DNA from: Candidatus Thermochlorobacteriaceae bacterium
Lineage (GTDB): Bacteria > Bacteroidota > Chlorobiia > Chlorobiales > Thermochlorobacteraceae
NCBI GenBank assembly: GCA_029263855.1
Contig: JAJUFC010000003.1
Location: forward strand, 1-64,000
Direction of reading: 5' to 3'
Length of the DNA stretch: 64,000 nt
Under the pieces are notes generated by a model. The model did not search any database, was not told the origin of the DNA, and saw nothing but the letters and a program-made list of their open reading frames with translations. A program made the position numbers and the translations under genes. Every line of letters starts with the position of its first letter. Position 1 is the first letter of the stretch. This document shows positions 17,428 to 26,791 of this stretch, piece by piece.

Positions 17428-18436
17428 GCGTGTGTCCAAAGAAACCATTCTCATTACAGGTGCAACAGGCTACATCGGCTCAGCACTTGCGCATCATCTT
17501 CATCGAGAATACGGCACTTCTATTCGCTTAAAAGCCCTAGCGCGTTCTTCTTCCTCGCACCATCATTTAGAGTCTCTTCCTATCGAGTGGGTTTATGGCG
17601 AGTTGCTCAATCCTGCTTCACTCTGGGGTGCTACTGAAGGCATCGATGTTGTTTTTCATTGTGCGGCGTTGGTTTCGTTTCATCAAAAAGATTATCGGCG
17701 ACTCTATCGCGCCAACGTGGTTGGCACGCGTAATCTTGTCAATGCGTGCTTGAAAAATCGCGTCAAGCGACTTGTGCATGTGAGTTCAACCGCGGCGATT
17801 GGCTCGAGCGGCTTGCCCAATTCAGCACTAAGCACGGAGCAAATGCCTTTTCAATCGTGGCAAGAGCGCGTCGGCTATATGCTCTCGAAGCATCTCTCAG
17901 AATTTGAAGTCTTGCGTGGCGTTGCCGAAGAGTTGGATTCCGTGATTGTCAATCCGTCGGTTGTGCTGGGCGATTTACCGCACCGACTTCATTCGGCATC
18001 CGATTTTATTGCGGATTTATTTCGCGGAAAAATTCCCTTTGTGCCAAAAGGCGGAACGGGTTTTGTCGATATTGCCGATGTCGTTGTCGGCATTGAGCGC
18101 GCGTGGAAACAGGGCAAAACGGGCGAACGCTATATTCTCAACTCGGAAAATCTTTCTTATCGTGCTCTCACAGAGCGGATTTCAGGCTTTCGGGGAGCGC
18201 GTTCTCGCAGTGCTGCCGAACTTCCGTCCGCGCTTGGCTTCATCATCGGCGGGGCGTGCGATTTGCTTGCTTTCGTTTCAACCTTTCGCTCCGCCGTTAC
18301 CTTCGATACCATATACCTTTCTGAAAAAACGCTTTGCTACGCCAATCAAAAGTCCATTGAGCAACTTGGACTTTGCTATCACTCCTTCGACGAAACCATC
18401 GAGCAGATTTTATATCGCCGTAATCTCCTGCGTTAA
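17420..18436 (+). CDS. Extended SDR (NAD-dependent epimerase/dehydratase)
   Basis: This 338-residue extended short-chain dehydrogenase has the NAD(P) motif TGATGYIGS at 13-21, HVSSTAAIG near 120 and the catalytic Tyr153-x3-Lys157 in GYMLSKH. VNPSVVLGD near 190 fits sugar-nucleotide epimerases or dihydroflavonol-reductase-like members. The substrate is unknown. The start may be a TTG at 17420 or a GTG at 17432; both fit and neither has a clear ribosome site. It overlaps the biotin carrier gene and sits just ahead of pstS. The first half of the Pho-box-like repeat covers its stop codon. Confidence 0.85.
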   Translation: MSKRVSKETILITGATGYIGSALAHHLHREYGTSIRLKALARSSSSHHHLESLPIEWVYGELLNPASLWGATEGIDVVFHCAALVSFHQKDYRRLYRANVVGTRNLVNACLKNRVKRLVHVSSTAAIGSSGLPNSALSTEQMPFQSWQERVGYMLSKHLSEFEVLRGVAEELDSVIVNPSVVLGDLPHRLHSASDFIADLFRGKIPFVPKGGTGFVDIADVVVGIERAWKQGKTGERYILNSENLSYRALTERISGFRGARSRSAAELPSALGFIIGGACDLLAFVSTFRSAVTFDTIYLSEKTLCYANQKSIEQLGLCYHSFDETIEQILYRRNLLR

Positions 18437-18448
18437 GTTTTCGTTAAG
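18431..18448 (+). promoter_or_regulatory. Pho-box-like direct repeat before pstS
   Basis: CGTTAAG, TTTT and CGTTAAG form an exact 7-base direct repeat with an 11-base period. On the other strand it reads CTTAACGAAAACTTAACG, close to the TTAAC-type boxes with 11-base spacing known from PhoP in Bacillus and SphR in cyanobacteria. It ends 54 bases before the pstS start. A candidate PhoB-family site; the regulator is not in the window. Confidence 0.5.
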
Positions 18449-18502
18449 CCCTCCCGCTCGCGAAATGCGCGTGCTATATTTGAAATCCATCACTTGATTT
18501 TT

Positions 18503-19375
18503 ATGCAACGCGTTCGTTACGCTTATACTTTCATCTTTCTTTTGTGCATCGGCGCGTGTGCTTCAGATGAAGAACGTCCGATAACGGTTCGCGGCTCTGA
18601 TACAATGGTGGCGATTGGACAAAAGTGGGCAGAAATTTATATGCAAAAATTCCCCGAAGCCACAATTCAGGTCAATGGTGGCGGAAGCGGCACGGGCATT
18701 TCCGCACTCATTAACCGCATTGCCGACATTTGCCAATCCTCACGACCGATGAAGAAGCGCGAGCGCGACATTATCAAAGCCAAATACGGTCGCGAGGTGA
18801 TTGAAATTCCCGTCGCTAAAGATGGCATCGTGATTTACGTTCATGAAACGAATCCCCTTTCGGAAATTTCAATCTCGCAAATGAAAGCCATTTACACAGG
18901 CAAAATCAAAAACTGGAAGGAACTTGGCTGGGAAAATCAACCGATTGTGATTTACGGACGCGAGAATAGTTCAGGCACATATGAATTTTTCAAGAAGCGC
19001 GTTTTAGACGGCGATGACTTTGACCCGCACGTGCAAACGCTCCCCGGAACAGGCGCGATTGCCAATGCCGTCGCACAAGATAAATACGCCATTGGCTACG
19101 GCGGCATTGCATACTCGCGCGGCATCAAACTTTTAGCGGCAAAAGAAACGGATAACTCGCCTGCTGTTGTCGCCTCTGAACTCACGATTGCGGATAACTC
19201 GTATCCTGTTTCTCGCGACCTTTACTTCTACCTTGTCAAAGAGCCGCAAGGCAGAACAAAAGAATTTATCGACTGGATTTTGAGCGACGAAGGACAATCC
19301 ATTGCGATTGAAGAAGGCTACTTCCCGATTCGTCCAATTAAAGTCCTCCGCCCTGAAACGGCTTCAACAAAATAG
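18503..19375 (+). CDS. pstS: Phosphate ABC transporter substrate-binding lipoprotein PstS
   Basis: This 290-residue protein has a signal peptide with lipobox CIGAC (lipidated Cys19). Phosphate-binding motifs follow: VRGSDTM near 29-35, NGGGSGTGISAL near 58-69, SSRPMK, and YGRENSSGTYEFF. They match PstS proteins that capture phosphate for the PstCAB importer. The ATG at 18503 is chosen over the in-frame TTG at 18494. pstC follows after 9 bases. The Pho-box-like repeat lies upstream, so phosphate starvation is the likely inducer. Confidence 0.93.
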   Translation: MQRVRYAYTFIFLLCIGACASDEERPITVRGSDTMVAIGQKWAEIYMQKFPEATIQVNGGGSGTGISALINRIADICQSSRPMKKRERDIIKAKYGREVIEIPVAKDGIVIYVHETNPLSEISISQMKAIYTGKIKNWKELGWENQPIVIYGRENSSGTYEFFKKRVLDGDDFDPHVQTLPGTGAIANAVAQDKYAIGYGGIAYSRGIKLLAAKETDNSPAVVASELTIADNSYPVSRDLYFYLVKEPQGRTKEFIDWILSDEGQSIAIEEGYFPIRPIKVLRPETASTK

Positions 19376-19384
19376 ATTGCTCTA

Positions 19385-20344
19385 ATGACAACATCAACGA
19401 CGAAGACCTTGACCGCGACAACTTCCACGACACAGAAAGTCAACCAAACTGCAAAGCGATTAGACCGCATTGCCAAGAACGTGATTTTTGGCGTCTCGCT
19501 CGTTTCTATTTCCATCATTCTGCTTATTCTCGTCTTCACGTTCAAAGAGGCGAAAGATGTTTTTTTTGATGCGCATGTTCGTGAAGAAGTTCTGCCAACG
19601 CTCATCGGCACAAATTGGCAGCCAGTTTCCGATTCGCCTAAATACGGCATCATTCCGCTTTTGATTGGCACAATTAAAACCACACTCATTGCGATGGTGC
19701 TTGCCGTTCCGATTGGCGTATTATCTGGGCTCTATTCGGTGATGTTTGCGCCGAAGTGGACGAAGGAAGTCTTGAAGCCTGCGGTTGAGTTGGTGGCTGG
19801 GCTTCCGTCGGTCGTGATTGGATTTTTCGCGCTGGTCGTGCTCTCGGGTTGGCTTCAAGCTTTGACAGGCTCGCCGTTCCGACTCAATGCGTTGGTGGGC
19901 GGCGTCGCCATATCGCTTACGGCAATTCCGATTATTTTCACGATTGCCGAAGAAGCACTTTCCGCCGTGCCGCAATCGATGAAAGAAGCCAGCTACGCGC
20001 TTGGTGCAACGGAATGGGAAACGGCGTTTTATGTGGTGCTTCCTGCCGCCTATCCGGGAATTTTTGCTGGGGTTTTGCTGGGGCTGGGCCGCGCTTTCGG
20101 CGAAACGCTGATTGTTCTGATGGCAACGGGCAACGCCGCCATTAGCTCATGGAGTTTACTTGATTCAACGCGCACGCTCACCGCAACTATCGGCGCGGAA
20201 ATGGCGGAAGTCGTCTTCGGAGACCCGCATTACAACGTGCTTTTCCTCATCGGCACGTTCCTCTTTCTTTTCTCAATGATTTTGAACTTGATTGCGGAGT
20301 TTTACGTGAAGGCAAAACTGCTTAAAAAATTTCGCGGCGGATAA
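19385..20344 (+). CDS. pstC: Phosphate ABC transporter permease PstC
   Basis: This 319-residue permease has about six membrane segments, a Ser/Thr-rich N-terminus and the periplasmic PVSDSPKYGIIPLLIGT motif typical of PstC. The coupling-loop motif EEALSAVPQSMKEASYALGAT (EAA loop) binds the ATPase PstB. The next gene is on the other strand, so pstA and pstB do not follow as in most pst operons. pstB-phoU are at 59.3 kb and pstA is not in the window. Confidence 0.93.
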   Translation: MTTSTTKTLTATTSTTQKVNQTAKRLDRIAKNVIFGVSLVSISIILLILVFTFKEAKDVFFDAHVREEVLPTLIGTNWQPVSDSPKYGIIPLLIGTIKTTLIAMVLAVPIGVLSGLYSVMFAPKWTKEVLKPAVELVAGLPSVVIGFFALVVLSGWLQALTGSPFRLNALVGGVAISLTAIPIIFTIAEEALSAVPQSMKEASYALGATEWETAFYVVLPAAYPGIFAGVLLGLGRAFGETLIVLMATGNAAISSWSLLDSTRTLTATIGAEMAEVVFGDPHYNVLFLIGTFLFLFSMILNLIAEFYVKAKLLKKFRGG

Positions 20345-20361
20345 CGTTCAGAGATTCTCGT

Positions 20362-20955
20362 TCAGAAGTTCCCCCGACCGAACCACCAAATCAGTTCCAA
20401 AAACGTCGCAGAAAATCCCAGCAAGCCGCCAGCAATCGTCTGCATCGGCGTATGCGCTTTCAAGCGAACACGCGCCCATGCGAGCGGCGGCATCAAGAGC
20501 AACAGCCACAGCGATTGCAATCCGAAAACATACGTCATGGCGGCAATCGGTCCTCCAAGCGAGGTCACATGCACGCTGATTTTCCACACTAATGTGATAA
20601 AAAAAATGAGCACCGTATTGATTGCATAGCACAGCATAAACCCTACAATAATGGGCGGCGCATTCAAAAGGTAAAGCGTTAGCGCACCGAGAAAGTATCC
20701 TACCACCCCGATTAAAAATGGCAACGTGCGATTTTCGCGCTTTGAAATATCGTAATCGTTCACCTTGCCCATCTTTTTGAGAACGACAACGACGAGCGCG
20801 GGCGTTACCGAGCAGAACACTGCCACAATCAGCAAATACACATACATATTCGGCACAGGCTCGCCAAATCCAAACCGCATTAAAATCCAAAAGGAAACAA
20901 TCGGGAGAACAATCGGGTGAATGGTGTTAGAGATGAACTGTGCGAGTGTCGTCAT
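20362..20955 (-). CDS. PAP2-like membrane phosphatase family protein
   Basis: This 197-residue protein has about six membrane helices. Two motifs recall the PAP2 superfamily: KISVHVTSLGG in place of the PSGH motif and WARVRLKAHTPMQTIAGG in place of the SRxxxxxHxxxD motif. The His residues are kept but the first Ser/Gly context and the final Asp differ (Gln here), so phosphatase activity is uncertain. Such versions are common in Bacteroidota. It is convergent with pstC, with 17 bases between stops. Confidence 0.75.
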   Translation of the reverse strand: MTTLAQFISNTIHPIVLPIVSFWILMRFGFGEPVPNMYVYLLIVAVFCSVTPALVVVVLKKMGKVNDYDISKRENRTLPFLIGVVGYFLGALTLYLLNAPPIIVGFMLCYAINTVLIFFITLVWKISVHVTSLGGPIAAMTYVFGLQSLWLLLLMPPLAWARVRLKAHTPMQTIAGGLLGFSATFLELIWWFGRGNF

Positions 20956-21000
20956 TGAAGAAGTTTTCCGATAATAACGGAGTTGAATCCGAACAGCATT

Positions 21001-21720
21001 TCAGCCGTCAAAAAAGGTTTGCGTGCGACGTTGCGATTGCCATTCCGATTCCGCCGAGCGTTTGTTTCCAACAATAAGGTCGATGACGAACTGCCCTTCT
21101 TCCTCACGAAGCCCCGTAATGCCAACAATATTCATTACGCCGTGTCGAATCAGGATTGACGCAATGCTTTTTTGTTGTAAAATTTTCTCGATGTTGATGC
21201 ACAATCCGATTGGACGCACCGTCTTGCCGCACAAGTGGAATCCCGGTTCTAAACTCAGACATGGCACGCTTTGCGCCAATGAGGTGAGCAGTCGCCGCTC
21301 GCCGAAACGGCTATTAAAATACGCTTGAACGAATTGATAATAAAATAATTGCCAAATAGATTCCGACGCGATGCGCAATTTTCCTGCACGCTCAACCACC
21401 GCGACCGATTCGTTTTTTACAACCGTCAGTTCCGCCACGTGAAGCGGCAAGCGGCACGAGAGCCAATCGCCAAAAGCGCCTTTGAACGAAAAATGCAGTT
21501 CGGACAAATTGGGGCGAAATTTGATGGAAAAATTTTTTATCGGCGCGTCAGGCTTTTCCGTCGAGCGAAGCGCAAGATTGACAGCTTTTTCGGTCAAGAC
21601 GAGTTCCGTCTGAAAATACGACGCTCGACGTTCCCGCCGATGCTCTTGAACCGCGTGCGCCATTTGCGCGATTCCAGACACGATTCCAGCGACATTGCGC
21701 AAAAACCCTCCCAATCCCAT
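21001..21720 (-). CDS. Protein of unknown function, 239 aa
   Basis: I do not recognise this family. The ATG at 21720 is preceded by AAAGGAG seven bases upstream, a stronger ribosome site than the alternative starts at 21801 and 21819. The N-terminus has a glycine-rich amphipathic stretch (MGLGGFLRNVAGIVSGIAQ) and a charged segment HRRERR, possibly a membrane-contact helix. The body alternates beta strands and helices. The part around FKGAFGDWLSCRLPLHVAEL and GVMNIVGITGLREEEGQFV vaguely recalls lipid-binding DUF2993-type folds, but this is a guess. It is isolated between the PAP2-like gene and ahpC. Confidence 0.65.
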   Translation of the reverse strand: MGLGGFLRNVAGIVSGIAQMAHAVQEHRRERRASYFQTELVLTEKAVNLALRSTEKPDAPIKNFSIKFRPNLSELHFSFKGAFGDWLSCRLPLHVAELTVVKNESVAVVERAGKLRIASESIWQLFYYQFVQAYFNSRFGERRLLTSLAQSVPCLSLEPGFHLCGKTVRPIGLCINIEKILQQKSIASILIRHGVMNIVGITGLREEEGQFVIDLIVGNKRSAESEWQSQRRTQTFFDG

Positions 21721-22026
21721 CTTGACGCTCCTTTCCGCTTGGTTGGCTTTTTCTTGAATAGACTTCGTCCTAACGTAAGCGACGTGCGCTGTAATCTCCA
21801 TCGCCAAACCACTCGTCATACAGCCGTTTCAGCCGAATCAAACTTGCGCTTTATTTCAATGCCTTGCTTTTAACCTAAATCTCTCTCAACTGTTTATTTT
21901 TCGTTAACATCGCTTTCATCTGAAATTTTTTTAGCCGTTTGCAACTTCTCGAAGTTGGATTGCGTTTCTGAATGCGATTAGCAGTATCAATTCTTGTTAT
22001 CAATAACTAAACCACGCTCTCAAAAA

Positions 22027-22593
22027 ATGTTGACTATTGGAGACAAATTTCCTGAGTTCGAACTCGATGCGGTTGTTTCAACCGAGAAGAACAAAGAGTT
22101 CGCCAAAATCTCGACGACCGAACATCGCAAGCAAGGCAAATGGGCGGTGTTCTTCTTTTGGCCCAAAGATTTCACGTTCGTTTGCCCGACGGAAATCAAA
22201 GGCTTCAACGACAAGTTCGCCGACTTCCGCGACAACGACGCGGTTCTTTACGGCGCAAGCACCGACACCGCTTTTGTTCACCTCGCGTGGCGCAAAGACA
22301 ACGAAAACCTTAAAGATTTGAAATTCCCAATGCTCGCCGACCACGGCAAGCATCTCACGCGCGCGCTTGGCATCTTGACGGGTCCCGAAGAGGTCGCGCT
22401 TCGCGCCACGTTCATCGTCGACCCCGAAGGCACGATTCAATGGGTGAGCGTCAACAACCTTGACGTCGGTCGCAACATCGACGAAACCTTGCGCGTGCTT
22501 GAAGCCTTGCAAACTGGCGAACTCTGCCCGTGCAACTGGAAAGAGGGCGAAAAAACGCTCAAAGTCGCAGGCGGCTCGCTCGTCGAAGCGTAA
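22027..22593 (+). CDS. ahpC: AhpC-type 2-Cys peroxiredoxin
   Basis: This 188-residue peroxiredoxin has the peroxidatic Cys53 in FTFVCPTE and a C-terminal Cys pair in ELCPCNWKEGE (near 167 and 169) that can act as resolving Cys. It reduces hydrogen peroxide and alkyl hydroperoxides. The ATG at 22027 begins directly at LTIGDKFPEF; the frame continues upstream to 21994 without family support. An AhpD-like gene follows 78 bases later, so the pair resembles the AhpC/AhpD system in which AhpD recycles AhpC. A hairpin lies between them. Confidence 0.94.
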   Translation: MLTIGDKFPEFELDAVVSTEKNKEFAKISTTEHRKQGKWAVFFFWPKDFTFVCPTEIKGFNDKFADFRDNDAVLYGASTDTAFVHLAWRKDNENLKDLKFPMLADHGKHLTRALGILTGPEEVALRATFIVDPEGTIQWVSVNNLDVGRNIDETLRVLEALQTGELCPCNWKEGEKTLKVAGGSLVEA

Positions 22594-22614
22594 GCAGATT
22601 TCAATGATTCATTC

Positions 22615-22640
22615 AAAAGGCGGGCGACAATCCGCCTTTT
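22615..22640 (+). terminator. Hairpin between ahpC and ahpD
   Basis: AAAAGGCGG (22615-22623) pairs with CCGCCTTTT (22632-22640) around an 8-base loop. It would end part of the transcription after ahpC and make the AhpD-like gene less expressed. Confidence 0.65.
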
Positions 22641-22671
22641 GCGTTCCAATAAATTTTAACGACCTATTAGA

Positions 22672-23271
22672 ATGGAAGACACAAGAAAAGACTTGCTCGC
22701 TGATTTGGGCATTTCCGCTGACGCTCGCTTTGCGGGATTAGACGCTTTCGTCAAAGGCGATTACAAATACATTCGCGACTTGCGCGTCAATTTGAAATCC
22801 ACGCTCGATAGCGCGAGTTTGGGCGGACGCAAAAATGCGTATCTGATTGCGCTTGCCGTCGCCGCCAACGAGCGCAACAACGCTTTGATTTCGGCTTTCA
22901 CCGAACTTGCCAAAAAAGAAGGCGCGACCGACGCGGAAATCGGCGAAGTTCACGCCATCGCTTCGCTTCTTGCCACGAACAACGTCTTCTACCGCTTCCG
23001 CCATTTCAGCGAGAACAAAGCCTACGAGCAAATGCCTGCGGGAATCAAGATGACGATTATGATGCGCCCCGTTTTGCCGAAGATGTTTTTTGAACTCATT
23101 TCGCTCGTTGTGAGCGCGGTCAATGGGTGCGAGGTTTGCGTCAATAGCCACGAGAAATCGGTGCGCCACGAGGGCGGTTCGGAACAGATGATTTTCGATG
23201 CGATTCGTTTGGGCGCGGTCGTCAGAGGCTTGTCGATTTCAATGAACGAATGGCAACCCGTGTCGGTCTGA
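22672..23271 (+). CDS. AhpD/carboxymuconolactone decarboxylase-family peroxidase partner
   Basis: This 199-residue all-helical protein carries the AhpD active-site pattern C-x2-C-x3-H at Cys153, Cys156 and His160 (GCEVCVNSHEKS), which in AhpD reduces AhpC. The rest (GGRKNAYLIALAVAANERN) matches the CMD-like fold. The ATG at 22672 follows the hairpin by about 30 bases. The gene ends with a strong terminator. In AhpD systems electrons come from lipoamide enzymes, none of which is nearby. Confidence 0.88.
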   Translation: MEDTRKDLLADLGISADARFAGLDAFVKGDYKYIRDLRVNLKSTLDSASLGGRKNAYLIALAVAANERNNALISAFTELAKKEGATDAEIGEVHAIASLLATNNVFYRFRHFSENKAYEQMPAGIKMTIMMRPVLPKMFFELISLVVSAVNGCEVCVNSHEKSVRHEGGSEQMIFDAIRLGAVVRGLSISMNEWQPVSV

Positions 23272-23321
23272 ACCATCGTTCATTGATGATTGCAACTCTC
23301 AATGCCCGCCTTTTTAACGCA

Positions 23322-23349
23322 AAAGCCCGATTTTGTCGGGCTTTCGGTT
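23322..23349 (+). terminator. Terminator of the ahpC-ahpD unit
   Basis: AAAGCCCGA (23322-23330) pairs perfectly with TCGGGCTTT (23336-23344) around a 5-base loop, followed by CGGTTTTT. It also faces the STAS gene that ends at 23375, so it may work in both directions. Confidence 0.8.
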
Positions 23350-23374
23350 TTTGCGGCGACTATTTGTTTGACAA

Positions 23375-23713
23375 TCAGTTCAGCGAGGCGATGGCTTGGT
23401 CAATGTCGTCAAAGGTTTTGAAAAGTTGATTGAGTTTCGTAATTGCAAGCAGGCTTTTGATGCGCTCGGCGGGATTTGCGAGCGCAAGATTTCCGCCCGC
23501 GCTTTTCACCGTCGAAAGCACGGAGGTCATCATTCCCAAACCTGACGAGTTCATATACTCAACCTTAAAAAGATCAATGACGATGTTTTTTTTGCCTTCG
23601 TTCAAGAGGTCGCGCACTCTGCCGTGAAGTTCGTTGGCGTCTGGACCGCCAAGCACGTCGCCATTGAGTTCGATGATGGTTACGGAGCCGATTTGTTTTT
23701 CGCCGAAGGTCAT
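23375..23713 (-). CDS. STAS-domain anti-sigma factor antagonist
   Basis: This 112-residue protein is a single STAS domain: IIELNGDVLGGPDANELHGRV, then NIVIDLFKVEYMNSSGLGMM with the phosphorylatable Ser at 56/57. It is the SpoIIAA/RsbV type that binds and releases an anti-sigma kinase. No kinase or phosphatase partner is nearby. The ATG at 23713 starts at the domain; the longer frame to 23746 adds eleven residues. It lies 34 bases downstream of secF on the same strand. Confidence 0.88.
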   Translation of the reverse strand: MTFGEKQIGSVTIIELNGDVLGGPDANELHGRVRDLLNEGKKNIVIDLFKVEYMNSSGLGMMTSVLSTVKSAGGNLALANPAERIKSLLAITKLNQLFKTFDDIDQAIASLN

Positions 23714-23747
23714 AAGCTTGTTTTTTGTTCGGTTGAGAAATCTCAAT

Positions 23748-24671
23748 TTAGCCTCTCAACTTGAACTTTCCGCCTGTTTTTTGTTGCCAATCCAGCACGA
23801 TTGGAGCGGCAACGAACACCGACGAGTATGTGCCGATTATGATTCCAGCCACAATGGCGAAAGCGAACCCGCGAATCGTCGGTCCGGCGAAGATAAACAG
23901 CACAGTCGCCGTCAGGAGCGTCGTTCCCGACGTGATAATCGTGCGGCTTAGCGTTTCATTGATGCTATCGTTGAAGACTTTTTCGTAGGGTTCGGTTTTT
24001 CGAATTTTCAAATTTTCGCGAATGCGGTCATAAACGACGACCGTGTCGGTGATGGAATAGCCGACAATCGTCAGGAACGCGGCGATGATGCTTTGGTCGA
24101 CTTCCAATGGCATCGCTTCGAACACGCCGCCGAAAATGCTGAACAAGCCTGCGACCACCAACACGTCGTGAAAAATCGCGATGACACCCGCCGTTGCAAA
24201 TTTGAACTCGAATCGAACTCCGACATACAGCAAAATCATCACCAATGCACCGAGCAACGCGCTGACCGCCGACCATTTCAAATCGCCCGCGATGCTTGGA
24301 CCGACGGCATCGACTTTGATAATCTCGCTGGGATTGTTCGGAAAGTCCCGCTTTAGCGCACGCTCGATCGTAGACTGAAGGTCGTTGAGTTCTCCGCTGA
24401 AATCCGTCGTGATAATGACTTCCTGCGCAGAGCCATATTCTTTGATTTGCCCTTTCACGCCTTCATTGGAGAGGCTTTTGCGCGCGTCGCCGATGTTAAT
24501 TGGGTCTTGAAACTTCACGACGATTTCCGTGCCGCCTTTGAAATCAATGCCGAGTTGAAAGCCGCGCGCCGCTATTGATAAAACCCCAATGCATAGAGTA
24601 ACGGCTGAAATGACATAGCTCATTTTGCGCAAGCCGATGAAATTGAAATTCGCTTTTTCTAAAAATCTCAT
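23748..24671 (-). CDS. secF: Protein translocase subunit SecF
   Basis: This 307-residue inner-membrane protein of the SecDF complex uses the proton gradient to help export proteins through SecYEG. It has one N-terminal helix, a periplasmic domain (IDFKGGTEIVVKF), and five C-terminal helices with the SecD/SecF motif GYSITDTVVVYDRIREN. Length is normal. It follows secD by 56 bases on the same strand. Protein export is clearly important here because of the T9SS substrates nearby. Confidence 0.96.
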   Translation of the reverse strand: MRFLEKANFNFIGLRKMSYVISAVTLCIGVLSIAARGFQLGIDFKGGTEIVVKFQDPINIGDARKSLSNEGVKGQIKEYGSAQEVIITTDFSGELNDLQSTIERALKRDFPNNPSEIIKVDAVGPSIAGDLKWSAVSALLGALVMILLYVGVRFEFKFATAGVIAIFHDVLVVAGLFSIFGGVFEAMPLEVDQSIIAAFLTIVGYSITDTVVVYDRIRENLKIRKTEPYEKVFNDSINETLSRTIITSGTTLLTATVLFIFAGPTIRGFAFAIVAGIIIGTYSSVFVAAPIVLDWQQKTGGKFKLRG

Positions 24672-24727
24672 TTGCGATTGAACGGTGAATATTGTTGGAT
24701 TGACTTTTTCAGGTTCGTCACGGCGAA

Positions 24728-26614
24728 TTAACCAAAACTTGTTTCCGTCACGCTGTTTCGCTCAATCATCCAATCGAGCGCGACTTTGGTAACGACAATC
24801 GCCGTAAAGAGACTTGCGGCGATTCCTATCATCAGCGTCACGGCGAAGCCGCGAATCGGTCCGATGCCAAACGCATAGAGCAATGCCGCCGCGCCAAAGG
24901 TTGTTACGTGCGAATCTAGAATCGCCGAAAAGGCTTTGTCGTAGCCGAGTTCGATGGCGAGTTTCAAATTTTTCCCGCGCGACGATTCTTCTCTGACGCG
25001 CTCAAAAATGAGCACGTTCGCGTCAACCGCCATACCGATGGTGAGCACAAGCCCTGCAATGCCCGGAAGCGTTAGCGTCGCGCTGAACCCTGCTAGAAAC
25101 GCGATGACGAACAAGATGTTGAAAACGAGAGCGATGTCGGCAAGAATGCCTGATGTGCGGTAGTAGATGAGCATAAAAATGGCGACGACGACGAAACCAA
25201 ACGTAACCGAAAGGATGCCTGCGCGAATGGAATCCGCGCCGAGCGACGCGCCGACGGTTCGCTCTTCTGAAATTTGAACCGGCGCAGGAAGCGCGCCCGC
25301 CTTCAAGACGATTTCCAAATCCTTGGCTTCTTCAATGCTTCCAATGCCGTTGATGACCGAACTGCCATTTGGAATTTTGGACTGCACGACGGGCGCGGAA
25401 TAGACCGCACCGTCCAGCACGATTGCGATTTGCTTGCCGATGTTCGCCCCCGTGGTTCGCGCCCAAATTTTCGTGCCTTCGTCGTTCATTTTCATATTGA
25501 CTTCGGGCAGAGATTGGTCGACGCTGAACGTGGCGTTGGCTTCGGTGATGACGCTTCCCGTCAGTTCAGGCTCTTTTTTGAGCGCGTAAAGACGATAAAA
25601 TTTCAACCCTTCGTTTTCGCTGGCGGGACGCGCATCGAGCGCAAATTCCAAATCGGACGGAATGCGCGATTTCACGTCGGGACGATTCAGCAATCCGAAA
25701 ACGGTTGATTTTCCCGCGTCAGTTACGAAGAAGCCTGCGCGCGGGTCGATGATGATTTTATCCGTCGTTTCTTCATCGACGGCAAAGAGCGGATTGACGA
25801 GGCGGCGCTGTTCTTTGGTTTTGAGCGAATCAGGAATGGCGCGAATCGAGTCGAGTTGCGCGCGCGCCAGCATCGCCGCTGAATCGACGACGCTCGTGTC
25901 GCCCGAAGGCATCGCGGGGTATCGGGCGAGATAGTCGTTGAGATCTTGCAAAACTTTGAAAGCGATTTCGGGGTCGCGCACGAGTTTAAATTCCATTTTC
26001 GCGGTGCCTTTGAGCAGTTTGCGCACGCGCTCTTTGTCAGAAACGCCGGGCAACTCGACGATGATGCGCCGTCCGCCTTGGGTGAGAATGGTTGGCTCGG
26101 CGACGCCGTATTGGTCAACACGATTTCGGATAATTTCTTTGGCGCGGTCGACGGCTTCAAGCGCTTCTTTGGAGAGTTTCTCTATGATTTCTTCGTCGCT
26201 GTCGCGAATTTCGTAGTAGTAGCGCGATAATCGAACTTGGCGTTTTTGAAATTCTTCTGCCAAGAGTTTCGGAATTTCTGTGCTCTCTTTTTTAGCGCGT
26301 TCTCTGACCACGAGCATCACGCTATCGAATTGTGCATCGCGGTTGCGCGCGCGATTTTCCAAAAGTTCGAGCACGTCGACTTCCAAAACCACGTGCATGC
26401 CGCCTTGCAAGTCAAGTCCCAACTTCAAACGTTTGTCTTGGGCTTTTTCAATGTCTTTTCGGTTTTCGCGCACGTAGGCGAGGCTATCTTCGGGCGATGA
26501 GAACGATTTGAGTTTGGACGCGTGACTTGCGTCTTGGAAGGTTGGTAGTAAGAACCACGCAGAGAGAAGCGTGAGAAGAACAATTAAAACCAGTTGAAAT
26601 CGATTCTTTTGCAT
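24728..26614 (-). CDS. secD: Protein translocase subunit SecD
   Basis: This 628-residue inner-membrane protein has an N-terminal helix, then [14 protein letters not shown], a large periplasmic P1 domain with insertions, and six helices with [17 protein letters not shown] near the end. It forms the proton-driven SecDF complex with the adjacent SecF. A Lys/Asp-rich insertion around residues 230-330 ([22 protein letters not shown]) is longer than in E. coli and looks lineage-specific. The gene precedes secF with a short gap, as in an operon. Confidence 0.96.
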   Translation of the reverse strand: MQKNRFQLVLIVLLTLLSAWFLLPTFQDASHASKLKSFSSPEDSLAYVRENRKDIEKAQDKRLKLGLDLQGGMHVVLEVDVLELLENRARNRDAQFDSVMLVVRERAKKESTEIPKLLAEEFQKRQVRLSRYYYEIRDSDEEIIEKLSKEALEAVDRAKEIIRNRVDQYGVAEPTILTQGGRRIIVELPGVSDKERVRKLLKGTAKMEFKLVRDPEIAFKVLQDLNDYLARYPAMPSGDTSVVDSAAMLARAQLDSIRAIPDSLKTKEQRRLVNPLFAVDEETTDKIIIDPRAGFFVTDAGKSTVFGLLNRPDVKSRIPSDLEFALDARPASENEGLKFYRLYALKKEPELTGSVITEANATFSVDQSLPEVNMKMNDEGTKIWARTTGANIGKQIAIVLDGAVYSAPVVQSKIPNGSSVINGIGSIEEAKDLEIVLKAGALPAPVQISEERTVGASLGADSIRAGILSVTFGFVVVAIFMLIYYRTSGILADIALVFNILFVIAFLAGFSATLTLPGIAGLVLTIGMAVDANVLIFERVREESSRGKNLKLAIELGYDKAFSAILDSHVTTFGAAALLYAFGIGPIRGFAVTLMIGIAASLFTAIVVTKVALDWMIERNSVTETSFG

Positions 26615-26791
26615 TGATAGTTTTCGGAGAAGTCGCGCTTCTCGCTGAAATTATGTGAATTTTAGTTGCTGTTTCAAAAGTGCTATTGCAAAAAAGGGTT
26701 GCAAATATAAGAAAGAGCGTTTGCAAAGTCAAAGTACGCCGTTGTAAGTTTTTGCTCCAATCATTTTGATTTTAATCATCATTTTACTTCA

